Assembly (NCBI GenBank): GCA_019188255.1
Contig: JAETXT010000010.1
Span: 2,790,001-2,854,000 of the forward strand
Length of the DNA: 64,000 nt
Reading direction: 5' to 3'
Source of the DNA: Verticillium longisporum
Lineage: Eukaryota > Ascomycota > Sordariomycetes > Glomerellales > Plectosphaerellaceae
Under the pieces are notes generated by a model. It had not been told where the DNA came from and ran no database searches. It saw only the letters and a list, made by a program, of their open reading frames with translations. A program made the translations under genes and the position numbers. Shown one piece after another: positions 31,537 through 44,036 of the stretch. The stretch's first letter is position 1; each line of letters starts with the position of its first letter.

Positions 31537-32763
31537 GGGGCTTGCAAGGCGATCATCGATTAGCAAGATTTCACGAGTATTCGGAACGCTATTGATTGTA
31601 ATAAATGCATTTGGCTCGTGCCAAGTTCACTACTGCTACGCTCAAAGTGAAAGGTGCGAATCTCCCCATGAATATTAGTCTTCAGAGCACTACCCAGACT
31701 GAATTTCCTATGCCACGTTGAAAGAACAGGCAGCGAAGACTCAATGTGAGTGGACTCCAAGTCGGAAGACCCTCTACTATTACTATTTCTTAAGCACATC
31801 CGAATCCCGCTGAAGGATCATCAGATTTGTCAAGCTAAGCCAGGAAGAGCAGGTGAGCCAGCTGCTGCTGACGACCCAGAATTCGACCTGGGACTTTGGC
31901 AAGGAGACGTCTAGAACTCTTTCAATCATCTCAGGACTGAAGAAGAAGCCATACCTACGACTCCCAAACCCCCACGCAAACCCTCCTGTCAAACACCAAC
32001 CTCTGCGGCGCTTCCCTCGCAGGGATGCTCAAACCTAAACCCTCCCGCGGCAGCACGGCGAGCATCCGAAAACAAGGGTCCTCTCACCGCTCCCAAACGC
32101 ATCATTTCCACATCTCACCGAGAAAAAAAAACGACAAGCCGAGCGGCCCGAAGCGCGGCTTCTGACCTTCTCGGCCGCCCTTCGGAGCGCGGCCCGGCCA
32201 ACCACCCGCACCACCCTTCCTGAGCCGGAATGCGGCGCCTCGGTGAAGGATCTCGTCGTCTTGGCAAGCGTGATGCGGCCGCCTCCATCCTTCAAAGAGG
32301 ATGCGATTCCCAGCCTGCGCAGGCTGCGGGGCTCAGGTCTTTGCGAAGGATGCCGCTGGGAACAGGACTTTGCTGCTGGGGCTCGTGCGACAACCCCCCG
32401 TGGTCTTGACGCTGCCGGGCCAGGTCCGACTGCGTCGCCTGATGAATTTTGATCTGCAGGCATCAATCATGTCGAGGGGGTGGAGATCAAGGGGCCTTGG
32501 TGTGGCCTGGACCGAGACCAAAGCAGGCAGCTCGACGGTGTCAGATCTGGTGGTTTCACGGACTCTGCGGAAACCCTCGACTTTTGACGCTGGCTTGCTT
32601 CCATCGCCGGCCCGGCTGCCGCTCGCCTCGCCTGCACGATTGAAGCACTCGTGAGAGTGAGAAAAGGATTTGATCATGGATCCATGTCTAGTTCCTCACT
32701 TGTATAAATGACCGTTGACGATCCAGACGAGAAGAGCCCGTTCAAGGCCTCACAACAGTCACG
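31537..32763. other. Intergenic region upstream of the subtilase
   Basis: About 1.2 kb. The left part is A/T-richer, the right part GC-rich. Open frames between 32035 and 32677 on both strands lack motifs. A TATA box sits at 32703-32709. Confidence 0.55.
32703..32709 (+). promoter_or_regulatory. TATA box of the subtilase gene
   Basis: TATAAAT lies 55-61 bp before the protease ATG at 32764, implying a short 5' leader. Confidence 0.55.
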
Positions 32764-35700
32764 ATGCGTCTTCTGTCGATTCTTCAGATCCTGCCCCTAG
32801 CAGGCGGCGCTGCAGCGGGCTCGGCCTTTGCTAGAAACGATGAGCCGGCTCTCGGCGCAGCGGACGCCACGAAGCAGTACATTGTTGAAGTGGAAAAGGT
32901 TCGTCTTGCTATACTTGCACCCCGATCATCACCAAGCTAATGAAGTAGGCTACGGACGTTGACGCTTTGTCCGAGAGCCTCAACGCCGAGGATCATGTCA
33001 AAGTAGTCAAGACCTACAACTCGGAAGTCTTCCGTGGCTTGACCATTGAGACGGACGTGTACAACCTCGACAGCATCGGACAGCTGGGAGACGTGGCGCG
33101 GGCGTGGCCTGCGAGCGTGGTTGAACTCCCGGACCTGGGGCCTGATGTGCAGCCGCCCAGCAACGCGAGGCTTGCTGCGGCGGCCAACTATTCCATCCAT
33201 TCGTGGACTGGAGTGGATAAGATTCATGCTACCGGCAACTTTGGGCAGGGCGTCAAGGTAGCTGTTGTGGATACGGGCGTTGATTACAGACATGAGGCGG
33301 TCAGCACCACTATATCACGTCAACCTTGAACGTTCGCTGATTTTACTCTAGCTTGGTGGAGGATTCGGTCCAGGTTTCAAGGTATCTGGGGGTTACGATG
33401 TTGTTGGCGATGGTCAGTACTTTGTTGAAATGGGAAGACAGCATGCTCACATACACTCAAGGTTGGCCGATCGAGGATGGCGTGCCTGACGGCGATCCAC
33501 TAGATGGTCGAGGCCATGGCACGCATGTCGCTGGCATCATTGCAGCTCAAACAGACTCGTGAGTTTCCCACCGAGTGATGGTCCTCAGCACCGTCATTTT
33601 ATTCATGTCTGACCCTATACCCAGGTTTCAAGGCGTCGCGCCTGGCGTTGATCTGCTTGCATACAAGGTCTTCTCCTCGATTGGGGTATGTCCCATGTCA
33701 TGTATAACCATGAACGCTCCATGTCGCTGATATATCCAACCCGCAGAGTGGTACATATGACACCTACATTATCGATGCATTCATCAAAGCCTTTGATGAT
33801 GGTGTAAGTCCCGACAGGCGAGAAAGATCTGAGCCCCTCCGAGCTAACCACTTGACAGGCTGATGTCATCACCTGTAGTATTGGTGTTTCCGGAGGCTGG
33901 TCGAACGGCCCCTGGGCCACCATCGCGTCGCGAATCGCCCAACAAGGCGTCATCATCACGATCGCAGCCGCCAACGATGGTGCGCAAGGCGCATTCTACG
34001 CCAGCAGTGGGTCTTCTGGAAAGGAAGTTTTGGCTGTGGCATCAGCAGAAGCCGGGACCTACGCAGCGACGCCATTCCAACTTACGCAGACGATCAATGG
34101 TGAGACAATCTCTATTCAGTCTGCGTATCGGTACAACGGCATCAACGCCTGGGACATCGAAGACACTCCTATTCATGCCCTTTACCTCAACACCTCCAGC
34201 GGTCAAGCGTGCTCGCCGGCTTCGATCCCCGCCGACACACCCGACCTGTCCAACGTCATCACCTTGGTCCGCCGCGGCGGCTGCGACTACCTAGACCAAG
34301 AATTCAACCTCAGGGCTTTCAATGTCAGCCGAATCATGTTCTACAACGACAACAGCCGTCCTGACCACCCATCGACCTGGCTGAGTGGGCCCAAGGCACT
34401 TGTTGATGCCGACGTTGGTGAGGGTATCGTCGAGATCATCAAGGCTGGCGGTCAAGTTTCGGCGGACTTTTCCAAATTCAAGGATGCCGATTGGTACGTT
34501 GGCATGCACAACGGTGTGGGTAACAAGCCCAGCGAGTTCACCTCATGGGGCGGCCTGAATGATATGGACCTCAAGCCGGAGGTCTCGGCCCCGGGTGGCA
34601 ACATCCTGAGCACCTGGCTCGACGGCACTTGGCGGGTTGCCAGTGGCACTTCGATGGCCTGCCCTTATTTGGCGGGTATTGCGGCCCTCTTCATTAGCGA
34701 GTTTGGCGGCCGCGACGTCCATGGCCCCAGCTTGAGCAGGACGTTCTACAATCGAGTCGTTGCCAGCGGTAACTCGATGCCTTGGTCGACCGTGGATGCC
34801 GTGGCGTTTCAGGACACGGGATTTTGGGCTCCGACGATTCAGGCCGGCAGCGGCTTGGTCGACGCTTGGAAAGTTCTCAACTATACCAGCACCCTCAGCA
34901 CAACGAAGTGGGTACTCAATGACACGGCACACTTTGATGGCCAACATAGTACTGTCATCGCCAACAATGCCAACGTCGACGTCGAGTACGGGTTTCTGCT
35001 TCAGCCTGCCGCTGGTGTTGAGGTTGCAACAACTTCCGGCGCTCTGGCCAAGCTCAAAGACTATAAACCTCTGAAAATGATACCCAACATCACTCTCCCT
35101 TCAGGCAGCTTCAAATTAAAGCCAGGCGAGAAGCGGAAGGCCGAGTATGTTTTGTTTTGTTGATTCTGATCGGAAGGGGTCAATGCTGACTGCTGAAAGA
35201 TTCTCATTTGATTATCCCCGAGGTCTGAACGAAGCAAAGCAGCCTCTGTACAGCGGCAAGGTCCTCATCACTTCTTCTCTCGGGGAAACTCTCTCTGTCT
35301 CGTACTTTGGCGCAGCGTATAATGTGAAGGACCAGTACAAGGACATGTTCATCGACAACACGCCGTATATCATGTCTCCTTCGCGAAACTTTCCCGAGAA
35401 GAGAAAGTATGTACCTTCTTTTCCCGTGGTGAATTACGGACCGCTGATCTTGAGAACAGTTTCACATTTGACCTCAGTTCGGGCAAACCTACCAGCCAGG
35501 ATTATCCGAAGGTCTTTACGTCTTTCAGTTTTGGCTGTGACGAACTCCGTTGGGATGTAAGAAAACAATATGACCCCTGAGTGTGTGTTTGCACGAGAAA
35601 GACCTAACAAGCTTGCAGATCTATGAATCTGGGTGGGAGGAATCGAGATGGTCGTATCCACCGGTTGTCGGGGAGAACGGCTACGTGGGTGCTGCTACGG

Positions 35701-36069
35701 CGTTCCGTGATTCTCTAAGATATACATTCTTCGACTCGAGCATCCATGACAAAGAAGATACTGTGGCTTTCCCCATCCGCGCTCTTAGTCGGAGCGTTCA
35801 ATCTGGCGGCACGTCCCTCGGGCTGGATCGTCACAGGTTCTTCTGGCTTGGAAAGCTTGCAAATGGAACTTATATCCAGCCAGGCATCTACAAGTAAGTT
35901 CCTACTTTCTGGTCTTCATCGTACAAATGGCCGTATCTGGAACTGACACAACCCAACGCTCAGAATGAGATTCGCCGCTCTTCGACCTCTGGGTCTGCGC
36001 CAAGACTCTAATGATTGGGACGTTTGGGAAACACCAGAGATCACGGTGCTCCCCCTTCCGGTGGATTGA
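32764..36069 (+). CDS. Secreted subtilisin-like serine protease (S8, PA-containing)
   Basis: Eleven exons: 32764-32898, 32949-33299, 33352-33412, 33462-33558, 33625-33685, 33747-33803, 33859-35144, 35200-35406, 35460-35556, 35619-35893 and 35964-36069. All introns are GT-AG and short, and the frame is intact for 910 residues. A signal peptide (about residues 1-23) is followed by an inhibitor-like propeptide (KQYIVEVEK ... VFRGLTIE). The catalytic triad is Asp153 in VVDTGVDY, His201 in GRGHGTHVAG and Ser519 in SGTSMACPYLAG. A PA-type insert (about residues 320-430, including LVRRGGCDYLDQEFNLRAF) lies between His and Ser, as in Vpr-like and C5a-peptidase-like subtilases. The C-terminal about 350 residues should fold as Fn3-like beta domains. 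It likely degrades protein outside the cell. Confidence 0.93.
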
Positions 36070-36209
36070 TTTGCAACCAAAGCAGCTACTAGCAGGACTT
36101 CAACTGGACTTGTGAAGCTCTATCAGAGCAGGTTTCTCGATGGAGTCAATCTACTGTCATGCAAACCTCTCCTTCGTCTTTGTGCCCCGCCAAACAATCT
36201 TCAGTGGCG

Positions 36210-38257
36210 CTACATGACCGCCTGAAGTGCATTTGCAACATCCTGTTCTCCATGATTAGACGCAATCTGCATGGCAGTTTTGCCGTCCTTATCCAACTTG
36301 AACACATCTGCGCCTGCCTCTACAAGCATTCTTGTCATCTCTAGATTTCCTCTGGCCGCTGCAAGCATGAGCAATGTTCCTTCATCCGGATGTGACGAGT
36401 TGACATCCCCTCCGTGGGCGATGAGGGTCTTCATTAGATCGTTATTTCCGCAAATCACGGTCCAATATAAAACCCCGCGCCCACCGTGTGTTGGGCGGTT
36501 GATGTCTGAACCGCCCTCAACCATGACCTTTGCTTGCGCGGTGAAATCTCTTGCGCAAATACCTAGCATCGGGACATGATCTGGCTTAATGTTAGGTACT
36601 GCACAGCATGAACAGAACTAGAACTTACCCATGCCATCCCACATTGGGGCGTCGGGATCGGCCCCAAGATCAATGAGAAACCTTGTCATGGCTGGATCTC
36701 TCTTGTATCGCGCCGCAAGATATACTGCAGTGGCTCCGTACAGGTTGTCGGAGACATCCGTGTCTGGCCAACTCTGGGGCAATCCGGCTTCATCAATGAC
36801 ATGCCTGGTGATTCTTTGGTTCACATCAGCACCTCTTTCTACAAGGATGCGCATCGCAGGTCGGCTATCGCGTCTGAAGGCGTGATAAAAGGGTGTGATT
36901 CCTTGCTCTGTCAGTCGGACATTCTTTGCCAAAGGGCGATCAACCACGCTTACCTCGATGATCAGGTTTGCTGATGCTGAACCCCTCGTCGAGAAGTATC
37001 TTTATCGAAAATTTGTCAACCTCAGAAATGGCCTGGTGAAGTAAGAAAGGGCCTTGGCCAGTTTCAACCAGTCGCTTCGCCAGGGACTGTAGAAGCGGAC
37101 GAACGCCAGGGACCTCTTCAGAACGTCCTGTAAGTCGTAGCAGTGCCGTGGATGAGTCTCCGATAACGCATCCCTTTTCAGACAAGAGACGGGCCACGCT
37201 CAAAGCTTCTGAAGCTAAGGCCAGGCGAAGAGGACTTCGCAGCTCGTAGTCCTTAGCGTTGATGTCGGCTCCGTGTTCAATCAGCAGGTTTGCAGTTTCT
37301 GAGTCGTCGGCGATAGCGCAATAATGCAGAACCGTGTAGCCCTGTACAGATCTTGTCGATAGGGATATTCCTTGATTGAGAAGTGTCTCGATAAGGTGCT
37401 GATTCCGAGCTCTGACTGCCTCGAGTATGGCGTTGGGATCACTGGCCCAAGGACTCAAGAGCGCTGCCGTATTTGCCGTATCATGGCTCTCGCTCATTGT
37501 GGCATTGATACCACCTGCCACGAGCCTGTCATCCGTTGCTGGCTGGAGAAAGCGCCTCATGGAGAATTCGGGGTCGGTGACCTCAGACAGTGACGCTCGT
37601 CGGCCGCGCTCCGTTGAAGCGCTTGCGACATCGTCTTCGATACGCCGTTTGACCCTTTTCCCAGCTTCGAAATTTCGAAATTCATTCATGATCTTGACGT
37701 AGGCGTCCTTGATATCCGCCCTGATGTCGTCTTGCCCTTTGCCTTCCAGCAGGCTAGCAGACGTATGTATAAGCTTCACGACTTCGCAGAGAACCGACTG
37801 TTGTGGATTAAGGATGGCTGGCTTACCCGTTCAATGCCGACAATGTCAGATTCAAACTTGCCTTGCCCTCGTTCAGTCTTGCTCTCAGACCTCGGATCTC
37901 ACTCTTCCGCATCGTCCACCCGAGTGCGAATCTCAGGGGACTTCTTTTGCCTCCCCCGCCCGTTGATGCCAGCGGCTTGAGCAAGATGTGCATTCCCTGC
38001 ATAGCTTCCTGGCACATGTCGAGGTAGTCTCCCAACGCGACGGCGAGCGCTTTGTCTTCGCGACAAATATCGTACTTGGTGCAAGTCTCCTGCGCCGACG
38101 CCAGGACCGCTACGAGAGACTGCACATCGCGTCCGACGGCCGAAATATCCTCGGGCGCATCGCGTATCTCCATGACTAGCGAGTGCAAGCCGCGCGCTGT
38201 AGATGCGGCAAATGCCAAGACACCAGTGACGCTTGCCGCGATGGAGAGAGGGTCCAT
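36210..38257 (-). CDS. Ankyrin-repeat protein with fungal STAND-type N-terminal domain
   Basis: Four exons: 38257-37827, 37753-36954, 36907-36629 and 36580-36210; 626 residues, intact. It begins MDPLSIAASVTGVLAFAAS, the hallmark of the fungal N-terminal domain found on STAND/NLR-like and ankyrin proteins (about residues 1-140). A basic linker (KRVKRR) follows. Ankyrin repeats run from about residue 250 to the end, with clear units GYTVLHYCAIADDSETANLLIEHGADIN-like, GATAVYLAARYKRDPAMTRFLIDLGADPD-like and GTLLMLAAARGNLEMTRMLVEAGADV-like. No NACHT or NB-ARC nucleotide-binding domain is visible. Such proteins are thought to act as scaffolds or as NLR-related sensors; the partner is unknown. Its 3' end is 140 bp from that of the convergent subtilase gene. 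Confidence 0.88.
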
Positions 38258-39130
38258 GGCGATGTAGTCTCCGAAAGTGAAGCTGGTCCTCTGCGAATGA
38301 TGATGAGAGATGCCTACTACTCGATCCATCAAGAGGGGGAAAGATCTATTAAAAATCAATTCGCTCTATGAGTTGATGCGGCTCCTTTTGAGGCGATATT
38401 TTTGGGGGTAAGAAAGTTGAGGCAGCCAGCTGCAAACAGGGATCCGGTTAGCGAGGCGGTGCTGCATGAAGGATCTGGTGGCGCGTCACAGCCATGCTCG
38501 ATTGAGAACTGATAATACCAGGGCCACATGAGAGCTTTCGTTGAAGATCTGCATGCCTACTCTGTCGACACAACAGAGCACATGGCCAACTGGGTAAGGT
38601 GAGATAATAACCAGGGACCTACTTGAGGTACCTAAGATACCGTTTTCTGGTGGAGTCGAGTTTCGGCACCGAGTGGGGCCGGCTTGATCACGGCAACAGT
38701 TGTTCGGACCGGAACTGCGGCACGTCTTGGACGGACCGCGGGTGGAGTTGTCGTCTATTACCTGACCTTGCCTCGAATACCTAGATTGGTACATATTGAG
38801 GTATCTTGGATATAGCACAAGTGTTGTCGGTGAGGAACCAGTAGCTTCTGGGTGTCTTCTGCAAGACAACTTCGCTGCTATTCTTAAAGATAATCACGCT
38901 ATGAACATCTAGGCCTCACAGAAATTGAGCGATTATGTACCAGAGGATTGATATATTCGCAAGACCCGAAAATGAAGCTGGAATATAATCAGAGAGCCAT
39001 TAGGGGGTTTTGGTCATGGCCTCTACCAGAAAAGCTTCCTTTGCAAACGCAACACCGGAAGCGCTCCGAGAACCTGTTTAAATCCAAATCGTAGTCCTAT
39101 CCAGCATTGCAATTCTTACACCAGGGCCTT
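38258..39130. other. Intergenic region
   Basis: This 873-bp region lies upstream of the ankyrin gene and downstream of the DUF6594 gene. TACCT/AGGTA elements occur at 38613-38640 and, less perfectly, at 38777-38810. No gene seen. Confidence 0.55.
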
Positions 39131-40358
39131 TCAACTTGTTGTTCCAACAAACACCACCAGAACTGCAGAGAATCTATGAATGCGAAAACACATCAGCAAA
39201 TGGTCACCAGAGAGAGGCGGATACAGGGCTGAACCCTGGCCGGGAATACGCACGCGGCCGTGGCGCTGAAGATATCTTTAACGCTTGCAGATGTTGCCTT
39301 GTCAAGCACCAGGGCGAAAAAAAGGGTCAAGCCCCCAATGACGCCCAACCGCACAGGCAACGTTTTGATAAAGTAAAGAGTGATAATTGCGACTATCGGG
39401 AACATACAAGCCACGATAGTCTTGAAGGTTCGTGCGACAGACATGATACGTTGGTTCTGGTATACAATAGCGTTTCGCGAATGTTCAGCTTCGTCAGTAG
39501 CCTAATAGGTGATGGAAGTGTTAAATCCTCATAAATTATCCCACCGTACAGAGTCAGTCTGGGGTAGGGCGCTTACATGGATGCGATGTCCGATGACTTT
39601 ATCGTAGTAGTAAAGAAAGCCAAGCGACCACCGGTTTGTAAAACCGTCAGGTGAGCTGGGTTCCATGTTCACGAGGTCAGCCAACTCTGTTGTTTTCCAT
39701 ACATCGCTGTCAATCCCGAGAAGAAATATGTCTCCACGTTTTTGATCGTCCATCCATTCCACAAGAGACTCTACTTGACGACGATGGGGTTGCCTAAACT
39801 CAACCATCTGTCTGTGTGCGACCAAGGCCTCTTCTGTTGATTCTTAGTTTGTGCTGAGCGTGCCCAAGAGGCGGCAGCCATTGGGCCTCCACGTCGAACA
39901 CGCACCCGGGGAGGGGCTGCTAATGCTCAGAGTCCGAGGGTTGACTTACGATATTCCTTTAATTTGCCTCTTAGTTCCAGGAATATCTCCCACTGCCGAG
40001 GGTCGTCTGTTTCCGGATCATTCGATTTGATTGACGCTTGCAATGTGGCCGAATCATGCGCATACTCGCTCCGGTTGGTTCCCTTAGCCGCAGAGTTGTC
40101 GTTCTTCTGGCACTCCCACAGCTCATCCCTTAGCGCTACAATTTCTGCTTGGCGGTGTAGAAGAAGCTCTGCCGACAACGCGTTGAAGCGCATGAAAATC
40201 GCCAAGTCTGGCTGCTGGCCCATGGCAGCCGCAAGGCGGGAATAACCCCTCGTCTCTCTCTCAGCCCTTCCATCTCTGTTTCCTCTCACCTTCTCATCCT
40301 CCTGTTGCATAGATTCCAGGTCGACGGAATGAAGTGGGACTGTTGAATGGGGGGACAT
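39131..40358 (-). CDS. DUF6594-family fungal membrane protein
   Basis: Four exons: 40358-39950, 39833-39577, 39501-39254 and 39173-39131; 318 residues, frame intact. The pattern matches DUF6594: SRLAAAMGQQPDLAIFMRF near residue 40, then LSAELLLHRQAEIVALRDEL, a middle segment with DIFLLGIDSDVWKTTE, and a C-terminal membrane block of two to three helices (TIVACMFPIVAIITLYFI, LGVIGGLTLFFALVL and AAFSAVLVVFVG). The last helix appears only after joining exons 3 and 4 with the GTGCGT donor. The family is widespread in Pezizomycotina and of unknown function. It is divergent from the Cys-motif gene at 41254. Confidence 0.85.
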
Positions 40359-41253
40359 GACAAGCCATCGAAGGTTGCCAAAGGATGGACTGAGTGTGTG
40401 TGTTGCTACCGAAAAAATCGCGACGGACATGTGGGGGAATTGCGGAGGCGGACGGGGATATAGTACTATTGCATAGAGCCGGGAGGGAGAGATTCCCCCA
40501 TCATCATCCTTGATCACATGAGAGAGGCATGGTACTGATTGGTGGCCAAAGTTGGTGTGAGACAGCCCAGACATCCAAAACATAGAAGAGGTGTGGCATG
40601 TTGCACCGATTCAGCCTAGCACACACCCTTCTCTCGGTCACCGTTTGTGGTAACCCTCCATTACGATTCATGGTCGCCAACAGGGAGGCTGCCTGCAGCT
40701 TGATAGCCTGCACCTACCCCCATGCAAATGATTCCCTCACCGTACATGGGCCATTCTTTTCTTCCGTTCTTCGCGGCACGGCAAAACCTGTGGCGTCCCT
40801 CATCGCACCAGGCTGGGGCCACGAATTCTATTTGCGAGTGCCAGGTCACAAGATGCCGACAACCAGTACAAAAAAACAGGGCTAAGCGAGTTGCATCGCT
40901 TGGCCACCACTTGCTCGAAGGCAGAGGCATTCGCGATCAGTTAGGAGGGTGTCGAAACTGCCCGATGGGCTTGTTGGGCATTGGAGCCAGCCTCGCTGGC
41001 CGACTTCGTGGGTTTCTTATATACGCCCGACAGCCCTGTCATTGACAGTAGCGCGTGATATGGTACTCTTCTGTTTCGTCCTCGCCTGACAATCCTTCAA
41101 CTGCGCAAAACAGTCCATTCCGCAGCTGTGAGCAGCCGTCTTCCTGCCTTGCCACGCAAACGGCGACAACGCATGTTGACAACGCATGTTGGGTAGAAAG
41201 ACTTGCGTCGTGAAACTACCTACGTCGACAGCACCGCCGACAATATCAGAAAT
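40359..41253. promoter_or_regulatory. Promoter region of a divergent pair
   Basis: This 895-bp region separates the starts of the DUF6594 gene (-) and the Cys-motif gene (+). A 13-bp tandem duplication GACAACGCATGTT is at 41165-41190, 64 bp before the second gene's ATG. No coding sequence seen. Confidence 0.5.
41165..41190. repeat. 13-bp tandem duplication
   Basis: GACAACGCATGTT is present at 41165-41177 and 41178-41190. Confidence 0.9.
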
Positions 41254-43076
41254 ATGAGTAAACATAGTGCTGCGGCTTCCACAGCGACAATGAGCCAAAG
41301 CCAACGTCGCCAGGAATCTCGACACCGTCATTCGTCGACATACGATATGGGAGAAGGTCAAGAGCAAACCCTAAACACAGATAGCCTAGACTTTGTCCAA
41401 ACACGGGAAGATGAGATGAACAGCATTCCACCGGCGCAATCCTTCCGATCGTTGGCTATTCGGCGGCGGGAGCCCTATGAACAGCATCAACACTTTCTTG
41501 ACCCGCCTGCTCCATTCACGAACCCACATCCACGGGCCGCCGCCTCACTCACCGGGTCATCGGATTCGGGGTACGGCTCATCGTACCCGTCATCGAATGG
41601 TGCAAACTATGTCCCGAGACGCTCTGCTGGCCAACCCTCTCAATATGGCATTATCGACAATGTTTATAATGCACCCCAGAACTTTGACGAATACCCGCCC
41701 GAAACCACAACCTATGGATTCAGTAGCTCACCCTACGAAAGGCACAATGATACAATTCGGGCAGGCCTGTCGTATCCTTCGGCAGCCATTCCTCGGCAGA
41801 CTGCCACGCCTCAGGTCCCATTCCACTCTTTGATTGCCTCCCGAGACACTCCTCCGTCGTTGTGTACATGCGGTCCTTCGTGCCCAACCGATGCGTGTCC
41901 ATGTAATCTCGAGTGCGACTCTCACGTCGCAGGGCCGAAACAAGAGGGAAATCAAGCCTCGTACGAGGCGCAGGCCTACAGCTACCCCTCAGCGGGCGGC
42001 GAGGAAGTCCCAGACCCCAGTGTGAGTCGTCCGAAGAGATGAGGCGGCCGCACGTCTCACGCCGTCTGTTCACCGCTAAATCCCAAATCACCAGTCAGGC
42101 TATTCGCAGCGTGGGCATGCATCGAAATCCAGCAAGCGATCCTCTCACAGGGCGTCGCGCAGCGGCACCACCAAAACGCTGCCCAAGGGCTGCCTGAGCG
42201 AGTTTGTCGTCTTCCTGCCGGGTTCCTCGGAGCCCTCCGTTGCAGCCCGTGCCGTCATTGACCCCGACTACCATGGCGACCCCCTGCTCAGCAACGCTCT
42301 CTTGCCCCGCGTTGGCAACGTCTTGGTCGATTGTCACGAATTCGTGCCCTTCACGGGCGAGCCCAACTCGGAAGACATCGCTCGGCCACTGCAAGCAAAG
42401 GTGAAGCCGTCGGGCTGGGGGAGCTTTGACTACAAAGCCGCGAGAACCGACGGCAGTTACGCATCTCTGAGAGACAAGTTTCAGTTCTTCGAAGGTAAGC
42501 TAGCAGAGCAGACTGATTTGGTTTTCGGAGCCAACTGGCCATGCCCTGAAGATCTGATGCTGCAGGTGTTCATTTTCGGGCATGGCGGAAAAAAGGACGA
42601 GGGCAAGTATCCCCAGTGCTTCACAGTCGCGGCGACCCAGATCGGTAGATTTCCAGCCCGAACGCTGTCTCTGTAGCTGACACACTCGTCTTGCAGCTGA
42701 TGAGCGGGCGCAGAAAGCCAGGGACGACGAGAGGGAGGCGAGAAGGGGGGAGAAGAGGGCAGAACGCGAGAGACGCAAGGAATCCGACCGCAAGAAGAAA
42801 CGCGTGTCGACAGTGCCGGAAGAGACAGAAGCTGGGCCTTCAGTGCCGAGGGAGCGGCGTGCACGGTCAAGGCTTGTGAATGTCGAGACGCCTGAGCTTT
42901 CGGGACAGAACTATGAAGGTCCTTTTGAAGATGAGACGCAAGGTGAGGAAATGCCACCGTACGAAGAGACGGAGACGAGGCCAGAAGGTCGATCTCGTAG
43001 CCATCATGAACGAAGATCTGCAGACAAGCACGGTAAGAAAAGCCTGGGCTTCGGTCTATTTAAGAAGCATAAGTAG
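41254..43076 (+). CDS. Unknown protein with a compact Cys motif and a charged C-terminus
   Basis: Three exons: 41254-42021, 42095-42644 and 42697-43076; 565 residues, frame intact. The first about 200 residues are disordered-looking, rich in Ser, Gln, Tyr and Pro. A cysteine cluster CTCGPSCPTDACPCNLEC spans residues 204-221 (C-x-C-x3-C-x4-C-x-C-x3-C), suggesting metal binding. A middle region starting LSEFVVFLPGS and including VLVDCHEFVPF, FQFFEG and VFIFGHGG looks folded and conserved. The end is a Glu/Arg/Lys-rich coiled helix (ADERAQKARDDEREARR) and a basic tail FGLFKKHK. The possible intron at 42495-42565 (GTAAGC..CAG) was not used, because splicing there would shift the frame away from a continuous conserved-looking block. 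I do not recognise the family. Confidence 0.7.
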
Positions 43077-44036
43077 GTAGGAGAGCACGGCCTGCTGGAC
43101 GACATTGCTCTTCCACAAGGCAAGATGCATACGGCCAGACCACGATCAAAATATACCCAATTATATCATTACACCTTGGCGTCAAGCCCTTCGTTTTCTC
43201 TGCACGATAACATCGAATCGTGTACGTCTGAAATGGTCAGGTACGCCTTATTCTGCTGGAGGCTTCTCAACTCCCGAAGTACTTCTGTAGGTCAACTCAA
43301 CCCCAGGGATTGCGCCACCCCCTGAATCGGCGAGGCTCCGAAAACACACTTGGAACGAGATGGTCTCATCTCCGACGTGCCACGATGAGCGACATCAAAT
43401 ATCGCCCGTGTCATTTCTTTTGCTGGTAGAGGGCACGGCAAGCGCCTAGCAACGATGAAGCTGAGAACGCCTCAAAAACAAGGAAGTACTCTAGTCTCCC
43501 GCCTCCAATCACCAATTTTAAGGCAGCCAACCTTTTGAGAGAACAGCCCAAAACCCGAGGCCCGCGCAAGGGATTGGATGATACGTCCGACGAGATGACA
43601 GGGGGCTGCTGGTCTGGTCCACTGTTTGTCCAACGGGAAAGTAAAATCGCTGCTATAGCTGCTGCGCCTTCAATTGCATGTTAGCAACAGCTTGGTTGGG
43701 CAGACTACCTGTACTTTGCCTTCGAGGACATGGAAACAATGATCAATGACATCTATTTCTTTCCACGTCTATCAACATTAAGCAGGGCCGTTCTAGCACG
43801 CAAGCGGCGCTATACCAATCATCTACAAGTAGGTCGCCCACAGAGGGGTTCCCTCTACATCAGCTTGGAGCCGTCTGGTCCATCCATCACTGATGTAGCC
43901 ACTCATTTCCATCCGCCCGAATGTCAAGAAAATGAAGAACAATGCGGAGCCAGGGCTTCATACCATGGCCAACCCCGTACTCCGTGCTGCATATCTCATG
44001 CTTTGTCGCCTCATCGCCAAAGTCCTTGCGATAGGA
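43077..44036. other. Intergenic region between convergent genes
   Basis: About 960 bp between the 3' ends of the Cys-motif gene and TPS2. No gene or striking repeat seen. Confidence 0.6.

Noticed and set aside
30754..31566. Minus-strand frame of 270 residues opposite the second MFS exon
   Set aside because: Gly-Pro-rich shadow of the GGGTCC microsatellite and transporter codons, no motif.
37750..37830. A possible seventh frame break in the ankyrin gene
   Set aside because: A canonical 73-nt GTAAGC..TAG intron (37754-37826) resolves the frame change.
42495..42565. Candidate intron GTAAGC..CAG in the Cys-motif gene
   Set aside because: Splicing would shift the frame; reading through joins FFEG to VFIFGHGG in one conserved-looking frame.
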